Shown here: positions 1-5,893 of the stretch, one piece after another
How the letters are laid out: the number at the start of each line of letters is the position of its first letter
Numbering within the stretch: position 1 is the stretch's first letter
Assembly (NCBI GenBank): GCA_002304935.1
Contig: DBPS01000007.1
Location: 1 to 7,975, forward strand
Source of the DNA: Candidatus Humimicrobium oleiphilum
Lineage (GTDB): Bacteria; Actinomycetota; Humimicrobiia; Humimicrobiales; Humimicrobiaceae
Length of the DNA: 7,975 nt
Reading direction: 5' to 3'
Translations under genes and position numbers: made by a program
Notes under the pieces: model-generated
What the model was told of the DNA's origin: nothing
Seen by the model: the letters and a program-made list of their open reading frames with translations, nothing else
Database searches by the model: none

Positions 1-489
1 AAGATAGATAATGTTACAAACAAGCCGTTCACCATATTCCTGGCAGAAAATGATCTTATGGGTAAAAATACATGTATCCTGATTCCGTCATTTAAGCATC
101 AGTCCGGATATATGGGGGGAAAAGACATTTTAAGCTATATTCCCAATATTAATTCAAATTTTATCTTAAAAAGAATCGGCATTGATGACTCACTGCTTGC
201 AGGGCTTAATGTTTATGAAACTTCCGATGAAGTTATTAAAAATCATTATCATATCTATGCTGCCAGCAATAATGCATTCAGGCAGGCTTTATGCAGAGAG
301 AACGAAGAAGCAATCGGCAGATATATAGTAGATTTAAAAAATCCGGCAATGATGCCATTTTTTTCATTTAATCCCAATAACCTTGAGATAAAGATTTCAT
401 ATATGCTTGAAAATCCTGATGATATAAAAAAGCTGGCTGATATGGGGATAAATCTGATAGAAAATCTTTCTGCTTTAAAAACAGACTGA
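1..489 (+). CDS. C-terminal part of an unrecognised protein (5' end outside window)
   Basis: The reading frame is open from base 1 to the TGA at 487-489, giving 162 codons. The ATG at 58 is therefore probably internal, and the true start lies upstream of the window. The visible part is soluble-looking: it has no long hydrophobic segment, no signal peptide, and mixed alpha/beta-type composition. Landmarks are KPFTIFLAENDLMG near the left edge, a Gly-rich stretch (HQSGYMGGKD), and a polar helix-prone C-terminus (DDIKKLADMGINLIENLSAL). I do not recognise the family and propose no function. It converges on the lipoprotein gene, with 26 bases between the two stop codons. Codon use (AAA, ATA, AGA, AAT) matches the neighbours, so nothing suggests recent transfer. 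Confidence is for a real, expressed coding region. Confidence 0.8.
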   Translation, partial: KIDNVTNKPFTIFLAENDLMGKNTCILIPSFKHQSGYMGGKDILSYIPNINSNFILKRIGIDDSLLAGLNVYETSDEVIKNHYHIYAASNNAFRQALCRENEEAIGRYIVDLKNPAMMPFFSFNPNNLEIKISYMLENPDDIKKLADMGINLIENLSALKTD

Positions 490-507
490 TATCAAAGTAA
501 TTTGATA
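490..507. terminator. Small hairpin between convergent genes, possible weak bidirectional terminator
   Basis: TATCAAA-GTAA-TTTGATA forms a 7-bp stem with a 4-base loop directly after the stop codon of the upstream gene and just before the stop of the minus-strand gene. On the plus strand it is followed by a T-rich but interrupted tract. On the minus strand a run of five T lies about ten bases beyond it. The stem is AT-rich, so it is at best a weak intrinsic terminator. The left arm could instead pair with TACTTTGA at 522-529 (8 bp, 22-base loop). The placement between convergent stops is the main support. Confidence 0.3.
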
Positions 508-515
508 AATCTTAT

Positions 516-956
516 TTATTCTACTTTGAAGGGTATTGTTTTTAAATCTCTGCCATTAAGGAAAACACTTGCTTCATAGTTTCCAAATGGAAATCCCTGG
601 GAAATCTTTATCTTAAAAATATGATTCCCGGAAAATTTTTCTTCCGGTGTGAAGGTCTTGCTGTCAATTTCAATATTTTCATCAAGAAAGGTCCATTTTG
701 CAGTGATATTATCCGTGGCTTTCATATCGGTTACTTTTATTACAAGGAAAATCTCTTTAGTTCCGCTTGCGAATATATCGGATTCTTCTGTCGGGTTCCC
801 GTTTGCATCAACATTTTTGCTTAATATTATATCCTGTATTTCCACAGGTTTTTCACTGCAGGCATATAATGAAGGCAGTACTGAAAAAAGCAGGCATAAA
901 ATTAAAACATTTATTGTTTTAAAATATGCTGATTTTGAAAAAGATTTATTATTCAT
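516..956 (-). CDS. Small secreted lipoprotein of unknown function
   Basis: Encodes 146 residues. The N-terminus is a lipoprotein signal: charged residues (K4, K8, K14), a hydrophobic core at about 17-29 (VLILCLLFSVLPS), then the lipobox LYAC with the modified cysteine at C33. After signal peptidase II cleavage the mature protein should be tethered to the outer face of the membrane. The remaining roughly 110 residues look beta-rich: FLVIKVTDM, TAKWTFLDE, HIFKIKIS, then GFPFGNYEASVFLNG and a final IPFKVE. The 'P-x-G-x-Y-x-x-x-V-x-x-N-G' ending is common in Ig-like domains of bacterial surface lipoproteins, but I cannot name a family. The gene is transcribed divergently from the glycosylase operon. 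The ATG at 954-956 is the only sensible start because it retains the signal peptide, although no clear Shine-Dalgarno precedes it. No catalytic motif is visible. Confidence 0.88.
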   Translation of the reverse strand: MNNKSFSKSAYFKTINVLILCLLFSVLPSLYACSEKPVEIQDIILSKNVDANGNPTEESDIFASGTKEIFLVIKVTDMKATDNITAKWTFLDENIEIDSKTFTPEEKFSGNHIFKIKISQGFPFGNYEASVFLNGRDLKTIPFKVE

Positions 957-967
957 ATCTGATAATC

Positions 968-989
968 AACTGGAAGAATATCACCAGTT
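968..989 (-). other. Hairpin in the lipoprotein 5' leader
   Basis: Read on the minus strand, AACTGG and CCAGTT form a perfect 6-bp stem around a 10-base loop. The stem ends about 11 bases before the lipoprotein start codon, close to where a Shine-Dalgarno sequence would normally lie, and none is visible there. It could affect translation initiation or mRNA stability. A 6-bp stem can also arise by chance in so short a region. Confidence 0.25.
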
Positions 990-1008
990 TTGTAATTTAA
1001 ATTATTAA

Positions 1009-1043
1009 TTTAACTTGCGATTTTATGTTATTATACTTAAAAA
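1009..1043 (+). promoter_or_regulatory. Putative promoter of the UDG-tsa operon
   Basis: Two readings are possible. One has -10 TATACT at 1032-1037 with a weak -35 TTTAAC at 1009-1014 and a 17-base spacer. The other has -35 TTGCGA at 1015-1020 and -10 TAAAAA at 1038-1043, also 17 bases apart. Either places the transcript start near 1044-1050, leaving a leader of about 23-29 bases before the glycosylase ATG. This is the only sizeable non-coding gap upstream of the plus-strand cluster, so a promoter is expected here. The exact boxes are uncertain. Confidence 0.45.
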
Positions 1044-1058
1044 TTAAGAATTTATCAT
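1030..1058 (-). promoter_or_regulatory. Putative promoter of the lipoprotein gene
   Basis: On the minus strand a perfect TATAAT -10 box (plus-strand ATTATA, 1030-1035) is preceded after exactly 17 bases by ATGATA (1053-1058), a 4/6 match to TTGACA. The predicted start is near 1023, giving a leader of about 66 bases. The -10 box overlaps the plus-strand TATACT at 1032-1037, so the two divergent promoters interlock. Confidence 0.5.
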
Positions 1059-1072
1059 TAAAATAATTGATT

Positions 1073-1846
1073 ATGCAGGAACTTTCTGGAAAAAGAGAAG
1101 AACTTAAGAGATTTTTTTACGAAATAAAAGATTGCAAAAACTGCCGGCTCGGGGAAAACAGGATTAATTTTGTTTTTGGAAGCGGAAGCGCAGATTCAAA
1201 GGTAATGTTCGTTGGCGAGGCGCCCGGCAGGAATGAAGATCTTCAGGGCAAGCCTTTTGTCGGACAGGCAGGAAGAATACTTGATGAGCTTCTTTCTCTT
1301 ATCGGTCTTGAAAGAAAGAATGTTTTTATTGCCAATGTCTTAAAGTGCAGGCCACCACAGAACAGGGATCCACAGTCAGAGGAAATAAATAATTGTAAAA
1401 ATTATCTTTTCAGACAGATACAGATAATTAATCCTGAAATAATCTGTACTCTTGGGAGGCATTCCACTCAGCTTATACTGAAGACAGACAAAAGCATAAC
1501 AGGATTAAGGGGAAGAGTCTTTAAAATTGATGAACGCTATATATTACCCATAAATCACCCGGCAGCGGTTTTATATACTCCGTCAAGGATGGAAGTCCTT
1601 AAAAGTGATTTTTTGAGGCTTAAACAGGTATTGCAGATTACAGGTGGGGAAAATGAGAATAATAATTTACTTATTGAGTCATCTTCTGAAAATGAAAGGC
1701 TACAGCCTTCTGTAAAAGAATCTGCAAAAAACGAAGTTCCTATTGCAGAAAATACTTCTGGCAATAAAGAAACACCTGGGAAGGCTCCGGTCTCAAATGA
1801 AGATAGAAATGATAATAAACCTTTGGATCAGATGGGGCTTTTTTAA
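1073..1846 (+). CDS. Family 4 (4Fe-4S) uracil-DNA glycosylase with disordered tail and C-terminal clamp-type motif
   Basis: Base-excision repair enzyme that removes uracil from DNA. From the ATG at 1073 it is 257 residues; a TTG at 1067 would add two. The four iron-sulfur cysteines fit family 4: C21-x2-C24 and C92-x15-C108. Motif I is GEAPGRNEDLQGKPFVGQAG (48-67), and motif II is the catalytic-loop H162-PAA in INHPAA. LKCRPPQNRDP (90-100) is also typical. The fold ends near residue 188. The remaining roughly 70 residues are polar and low-complexity (rich in E, N, S, K), and the protein stops in QMGLF (253-257), which resembles the beta-clamp-binding pentamer QL[S/D]LF. Family 4 enzymes are often about 190-220 residues, so the tail is an extension. 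There is no clear Shine-Dalgarno. The stop overlaps the tsaE start (TAATG), implying coupled translation. Compartment: cytoplasm. The family assignment is very secure. Confidence 0.95.
   Translation: MQELSGKREELKRFFYEIKDCKNCRLGENRINFVFGSGSADSKVMFVGEAPGRNEDLQGKPFVGQAGRILDELLSLIGLERKNVFIANVLKCRPPQNRDPQSEEINNCKNYLFRQIQIINPEIICTLGRHSTQLILKTDKSITGLRGRVFKIDERYILPINHPAAVLYTPSRMEVLKSDFLRLKQVLQITGGENENNNLLIESSSENERLQPSVKESAKNEVPIAENTSGNKETPGKAPVSNEDRNDNKPLDQMGLF
1829..1843 (+). other. Codons for candidate beta-clamp-binding peptide QMGLF
   Basis: The last five residues of the glycosylase, Q253-M-G-L-F257, match the bacterial sliding-clamp motif QL[S/D]LF at the key Q, L and F positions. A conservative M replaces the second residue and G the third. 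The peptide is at the extreme C-terminus behind a disordered linker, where such peptides usually lie. Confidence 0.55.
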
Positions 1847-2376
1847 TGAGAACAACCTGTAAATCCCGGTCAGCAGAACAAACTAAAGAAATCGGAATAA
1901 AACTTTCATCTTTTATAGATAAAGGGGACATAATTCTTCTTTCGGGTGAACTTGGCGGTGGAAAGACAACTTTTATTTCTGGAATAGCGCAGGGCTTAAA
2001 TTCAAAGCAGCCGGTTTCAAGCCCCAGCTTTACACTTATAAATATTTATGACTGCAAAAAAAATAAAAAACCTGTCAGTATTGTGCATTGTGACCTTTAC
2101 AGGATTAATGAAATCAGTGATATTGCAGGTATTGGTCTTGAAGATTATATATATAATGAAAACTATGTTGTTCTGATTGAATGGGCAGGAAAGCTAAAAG
2201 AAGGAATACTGAAAGATTTTCTTGAAATAAAATTTGAATACCTTATTGATGAAAAACAAGATAGTGATTTCGGAAATAGTGAGAACCAGCACAGAAAAAT
2301 AATTTTTGATTCCCGTAGCGGATACTGGGACAGAAAAATTAATTTATTAAAAAACAATCTTAAAAATTGTATATGA
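1846..2376 (+). CDS. tsaE: tRNA t6A synthesis ATPase TsaE
   Basis: Small P-loop ATPase that works with TsaB-TsaD in threonylcarbamoyl transfer to A37 of tRNA. It is needed for catalytic turnover of the bacterial complex. The Walker A is G34-ELGGGKTT (34-42), with G38 where most family members have Ala. SPSFTL (59-64) is the conserved switch-like segment. HCDLYRI (81-87) and IEWAGKL (111-117) are the usual family signatures. At 176 residues it is longer than the typical 150 or so; the excess is a polar segment around 134-150 (DEKQDSDFGNSENQHRK) and a Lys/Asn-rich end. The ATG at 1846 shares its A with the preceding TAA. The end overlaps tsaB by four bases (ATGA). No strong Shine-Dalgarno is seen, consistent with translational coupling. 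Cytoplasmic. Confidence 0.96.
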   Translation: MRTTCKSRSAEQTKEIGIKLSSFIDKGDIILLSGELGGGKTTFISGIAQGLNSKQPVSSPSFTLINIYDCKKNKKPVSIVHCDLYRINEISDIAGIGLEDYIYNENYVVLIEWAGKLKEGILKDFLEIKFEYLIDEKQDSDFGNSENQHRKIIFDSRSGYWDRKINLLKNNLKNCI

Positions 2377-3362
2377 AAATACTGGCAATAGACAGTACAT
2401 CAAAAAATTTAAGCATATGTATAAGCGATGACAATGATATCCTGTCATCTGTTAATGATTACAGAAGCTTAAAGCATATGGAAAATATTATCGGCAATAT
2501 AGATAAAGCTTTTATGAACCTGCCATTTGGCATACATGATATTGATCTTTTTGCGGTCAACCTCGGTCCCGGTGATTTTACGGGATCAAGAATAGGGATA
2601 AGCGTCATCAAGACATTTTCCATGCTTTCAGAAAAGGATGCATTCGGATTTAACGCCCTGGATGCTTTTGCTGTTTCATCTCTTTTTAAAAACCTGAAAA
2701 AGATAGAAAGAAAAATTGCCAGTGGCGGAAGAGTAATCATTACGCCTCTCATGGATGTCAGAAATCATGAAATATACTTTTCCATATATGAAGCAGTTAT
2801 TTCAGAAGGGGAGCTTTTGCAAAACGGCGTTAAGAATATTTTTAAAGAAGCTGGTAATCAGAATGTAGTATTTGTTTCTGGCGCAAACAATAAAAAAATC
2901 CTGATTAAGAAATTATATGATGAAAATATCCTTATCAGTAAGAATGATTTCGGGGAAAGGTTTTATCAGCTGCTCACACAGATTAGAAAACTAAATCAAT
3001 GCACATGTTCATCATGCGGCAGCATTTTTTCGGGAAAACCATCAGCTGGCGGAACTGAAAATTGTTTGGGGGATACTGCGGATACCGGTAAAGGCAAAAC
3101 AGGCATATCAATAGCAGGCAAAACCGGAATCATTGATTATATATTGACCGGAAATGCCTTTTTTTCTTACAGCTCCATTCTTGAAGAACTCAGGGAAAGG
3201 TCAGAGGAGATAAAAGACATAAAAATATTCATTGAAAAAAGCAATAAATACACCAAAGCAGAATATATAAATCTGCTGGCTTTTTTCAGGGCACTGACTG
3301 AATCCGGAAATAAAAATATAGCACCTTTTTATGTGCGTGATTTTATACCATTTGGAAAATGA
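2373..3362 (+). CDS. tsaB: tRNA t6A synthesis scaffold TsaB with a large Cys-containing insertion
   Basis: ASKHA-fold partner and scaffold of TsaD in the t6A37 complex. The start ATG at 2373 gives the canonical MKILAIDST opening and an ATGA overlap with tsaE; a TTG at 2367 would add two residues without benefit. The N-terminal domain contains the hallmark LGPGDFTGSRIG (64-75), with D68 where S is usual. LMDVRNHEIYFSIY (126-139) aligns with the AAIDARMGEVYWAEY region of the E. coli protein. The C-terminus IAPFYVRD (316-323) matches the family's P-x-Y-x-R ending. At 329 residues it is about 100 longer than typical TsaB (roughly 220-235). The excess lies between about residues 196 and 292 and includes C210-T-C212-SS-C215, C231, a Gly/Lys/Thr-rich stretch with two GKTGI units (242-253), and a charged helix-like run (270-290). 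It is not a RimI fusion. Followed by tsaD after 29 bases. Confidence 0.93.
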   Translation: MKILAIDSTSKNLSICISDDNDILSSVNDYRSLKHMENIIGNIDKAFMNLPFGIHDIDLFAVNLGPGDFTGSRIGISVIKTFSMLSEKDAFGFNALDAFAVSSLFKNLKKIERKIASGGRVIITPLMDVRNHEIYFSIYEAVISEGELLQNGVKNIFKEAGNQNVVFVSGANNKKILIKKLYDENILISKNDFGERFYQLLTQIRKLNQCTCSSCGSIFSGKPSAGGTENCLGDTADTGKGKTGISIAGKTGIIDYILTGNAFFSYSSILEELRERSEEIKDIKIFIEKSNKYTKAEYINLLAFFRALTESGNKNIAPFYVRDFIPFGK

Positions 3363-3391
3363 CTTAAAAATAAAAAGACCGGTTTTAAAAA

Positions 3392-4438
3392 ATGGCAGAA
3401 GTAAAAGAAATAAAAATAAATAAAAACAAAAATGATATATATATCCTTGGAATTGAAACTTCCTGCGATGATACATGTGCTTCTGTAGTGCGAAACGGAA
3501 ATGATATACTTTCAAATGTTGTTTCCTCACAGAATGAAATACATGAGAAGTACGGAGGAGTGGTCCCGGAAATAGCTTCAAGGAAACACCTTGAGATGAT
3601 TGATATTGTAATTAAAGAGGCTCTTTTAAAAGCAGGCATAGAGAGCTCTCAGATAAGTACAGTAAGTGTTACAAATCGTCCGGGGCTTCTGGGCTCACTT
3701 CTTGTGGGAGCAGGGGCTGCAAAAGCTTTTTGTTATTTTAAAAATATTCCACTGATAACCGTCAATCATCTTAAAGCCCATATTTATGCAAATGTTCTTG
3801 CAAACCCTGGAATAAAAGGCAGGGCGATAAGCCTTATTGTATCAGGAGGCCATTCAAGTCTTTACATAATGGATGAAGAATTCAATATAAAGGAAATAGG
3901 GCACACTGTAGACGATGCAGTCGGGGAGGCATACGACAAGATTGCCAGGTATCTGGGACTTGGATATCCCGGAGGGCCGGTAATTGACAAGATTGCAAAA
4001 AACGGCAACCCCCAGTTTGTAAACTTCACAAGACCCATGACTCAGAGCGGGGATTATAACTTCAGTTTCAGTGGTATAAAAACTGCCCTTATATACCTGA
4101 CCAAAAAAAATCCTGATATGTTAAAGGAAGAGAATCTGGCTGATATCACAGCAAGCTTCCAGGCGGCTGCAGTAGACGTCCTCGTGATGAAAACCATAAA
4201 GGCCGCCAGAGAATTTAAAACAGATAAAATACTTGTAAGCGGCGGAGTAGCAGCCAATTCAAGACTGAGGGAGCAATTCGAAATAGCAGGCAGAGAAAAT
4301 AAGATTTCAGTACATATTCCACCTGTTTTTCTCTGTATGGATAATGCGGCGATGGTTGCCGCCCTTGGTTATCAGCATTACATAAAAAAAGAGTTCTCAG
4401 ATCTGTCAGCAGATGTTTTTTCAAGGACAGATTTTTAA
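3392..4438 (+). CDS. tsaD: tRNA N6-threonylcarbamoyladenosine transferase TsaD
   Basis: Catalytic subunit (Kae1/YgjD family) that moves the threonylcarbamoyl group from its AMP adduct to A37 of ANN-reading tRNAs, with TsaB and TsaE. At 348 residues it is of normal length. Hallmarks in order: GIETSCDDT (20-28), GGVVPEIASRKH (55-66), metal ligands H126 and H130 in NHLKAHIYA, SGGHSSLY near 151-158, DDAVGEAYDKIARYLGLGYPGGP, NFSFSGIKTA, VSGGVAANSRLR, and the metal ligand D317 in CMDNAAM. Two positions are unusual: K128 between the metal histidines, where an acidic residue is common (HLEGH or HMEGH), and R96 in TNRPGLLGSLL, where Gly is common (GPGL). The 15-residue Lys/Asn-rich leader before the fold depends on the ATG at 3392; no closer start codon exists. 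No strong Shine-Dalgarno. An MFS gene follows after 24 bases. Confidence 0.97.
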   Translation: MAEVKEIKINKNKNDIYILGIETSCDDTCASVVRNGNDILSNVVSSQNEIHEKYGGVVPEIASRKHLEMIDIVIKEALLKAGIESSQISTVSVTNRPGLLGSLLVGAGAAKAFCYFKNIPLITVNHLKAHIYANVLANPGIKGRAISLIVSGGHSSLYIMDEEFNIKEIGHTVDDAVGEAYDKIARYLGLGYPGGPVIDKIAKNGNPQFVNFTRPMTQSGDYNFSFSGIKTALIYLTKKNPDMLKEENLADITASFQAAAVDVLVMKTIKAAREFKTDKILVSGGVAANSRLREQFEIAGRENKISVHIPPVFLCMDNAAMVAALGYQHYIKKEFSDLSADVFSRTDF

Positions 4439-4462
4439 AATATTGATTTTAAGCAGGAAATC

Positions 4463-5893
4463 ATGCAGCAGAGATATAATTTAAGGCTATTATACATTGC
4501 TTTTTCAATGCTTGGATTTACGGTCCCGATTTTTGATCCGTTGTATCCTTATTTTTCCACGACATTCGGAGTAGGGTTTGACAAAATAGGGCTTGTTTTT
4601 TTCGGAGGTTCCCTGGTTGCGATCATATCAAATATAGTAGCAGGGAGGATTTGTGATCATTATCCATTCAGGAGGGTTTTGCTTTTTTCATTTCTGGTAA
4701 CATTTTCCGGCTTTTCTCTTTTTGCTGTCTATCAGAGCTTTTTTTCTCTTGTAATAACGGTGCTTATAGTAAATATAGGTTATAATATTGTATGGCCCGG
4801 CTCATATTCAGCTGTTTTCATAGATTTTAATGAAAATTATTCAGAGATTTATGTGAATCTTGATAAATTTTATTATTTCTCGACACTGTTCGGCCCGCTT
4901 CTTATAAGCCTTCTTTTCTATCTTAAACTATCTCCAAGGATCTTGTTTATCTTTCTTGCAGCAGTATTCGGAATCATGTTTGTAGTTTTTTACTTTACTT
5001 TCAGAAAAGAAGAAAAAAGAAAAAATATGAAAACCAGGCTGACTATCAAAGCTACAGAATCTAGCGCCAGCCTGGAAGGTTACCAGGCTCAGGGTATGGC
5101 AGCAGACGGCAGAAATACTATTAAGAATTATACCGCTCCTGGGGATGAAGCAGCAGATGAAAGAAATAGAAATATCATAAAAAACAGTGATGGCATTGAA
5201 TATGATAAAGCGATGGATGAGAGTGAAAGTAAAGAGAAAACTATTAATACGGATTTGAATAACGATGAGCTGGAATGCACTTATGCATATAAGGGATTCA
5301 GAACTATTTTTAAAAAAGCAACTGTTCTTTCATCAATAACACTTACTTTGTTTGCATGTGTAATGGTCGGCTCATCTGCCTGGCTTACAACTTATTTTAC
5401 ATCGTTTGACGTTCCTATTTTTTTAAGCTCAATATTTGTTTCGGTTTACTGGTTTTTTACTTTTATAGGATTACAGCTAATCTCAAAGCTTCTTAAATAT
5501 CTGGGCGAAGCAAGGATTCTTTTTTACGGAGGCCTGCTCAGCACAATAGGGCTGATTTTTTATGGAACAGTACCCAATATCTATGTAAAAATAATATTTA
5601 TTATTATGGTAGCTATAGGGGTGGCTGGAATATATCCACTTGCCACAGCGATATCGGTAAGAGAAAATCCACAGGCATCAGCAACTGCCTCAGGTTTTAC
5701 AGTAGCAATGGGGATAGCAGGCAGCCTGATAATACAGCCTTTAATGGGATTTGTTGCCCAGTATTTCGATAAAAGAAATACTCCTTTTGTTCTCTTGGCA
5801 ATATCTGTAACCGGTACTTTTGTTGCCTTCCTTCTTTTAAGACACCTTAAGGAACCTGTCTTCTCCGGGAAAGGAAAAAGCTGCAAATCATAA
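4463..5893 (+). CDS. Major facilitator superfamily transporter, 12 TM, with long central loop
   Basis: Inner-membrane secondary transporter; the substrate cannot be told from sequence. Of 476 residues, hydrophobic helices lie at about 8-29, 42-61, 71-90, 94-120, 136-154, 160-180, then 287-310, 319-341, 351-370, 373-398, 406-430 and 441-460, giving the 6+6 pattern. The MFS loop 2-3 motif A is recognisable as G61-RICDHYPFRR, with D65 and the basic pair R70-R71. The loop between helices 6 and 7 (about 181-280) is roughly 100 residues, longer than usual and strongly hydrophilic. It contains an imperfect duplicated unit, AADGRNTIKN and AADERNRNIIKN. The start ATG at 4463 is preceded by AGGAAA at 4455-4460, an acceptable but close Shine-Dalgarno. 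With only 24 bases after tsaD it is probably cotranscribed, but no functional link to t6A synthesis is evident. The cluster ends here without an obvious strong terminator. Confidence 0.9.
   Translation: MQQRYNLRLLYIAFSMLGFTVPIFDPLYPYFSTTFGVGFDKIGLVFFGGSLVAIISNIVAGRICDHYPFRRVLLFSFLVTFSGFSLFAVYQSFFSLVITVLIVNIGYNIVWPGSYSAVFIDFNENYSEIYVNLDKFYYFSTLFGPLLISLLFYLKLSPRILFIFLAAVFGIMFVVFYFTFRKEEKRKNMKTRLTIKATESSASLEGYQAQGMAADGRNTIKNYTAPGDEAADERNRNIIKNSDGIEYDKAMDESESKEKTINTDLNNDELECTYAYKGFRTIFKKATVLSSITLTLFACVMVGSSAWLTTYFTSFDVPIFLSSIFVSVYWFFTFIGLQLISKLLKYLGEARILFYGGLLSTIGLIFYGTVPNIYVKIIFIIMVAIGVAGIYPLATAISVRENPQASATASGFTVAMGIAGSLIIQPLMGFVAQYFDKRNTPFVLLAISVTGTFVAFLLLRHLKEPVFSGKGKSCKS
5099..5185 (+). repeat. 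Imperfect internal repeat in the MFS central loop
   Basis: Residues 213-222 (AADGRNTIKN) and 230-241 (AADERNRNIIKN) of the transporter repeat the pattern A-A-D-x-R-N-(x2)-x-I-K-N, encoded by similar DNA starting GCAGCAGA at 5099 and 5150. It looks like a diverged short duplication in a disordered cytoplasmic loop. Confidence 0.45.

Noticed and set aside
649..1008. A plus-strand open frame of 119 codons opposite the lipoprotein gene
   Set aside because: It is antisense to a gene with a clear lipobox and promoter, has no ribosome site or recognisable motif, and its composition fits a shadow frame.
1839..1848. Run of six T before the glycosylase stop, where a -1 slip would fuse it in frame to TsaE
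   Set aside because: The zero-frame codons (CTT TTT TAA) do not form a standard X-XXY-YYZ slippery heptamer, and no stimulatory structure is evident. The TAATG stop-start overlap explains the arrangement by reinitiation.
2958..3248. TsaB insertion as a fused RimI acetyltransferase
   Set aside because: No acetyl-CoA-binding R/Q-x-x-G-x-G/A motif or GNAT-like pattern is present, and the TsaB C-terminus follows the insertion.
3428..3450. Downstream start for tsaD to remove the Lys/Asn-rich leader
   Set aside because: There is no ATG, GTG or TTG between the leader and the conserved GIETSCDDT, so the ATG at 3392 is retained.
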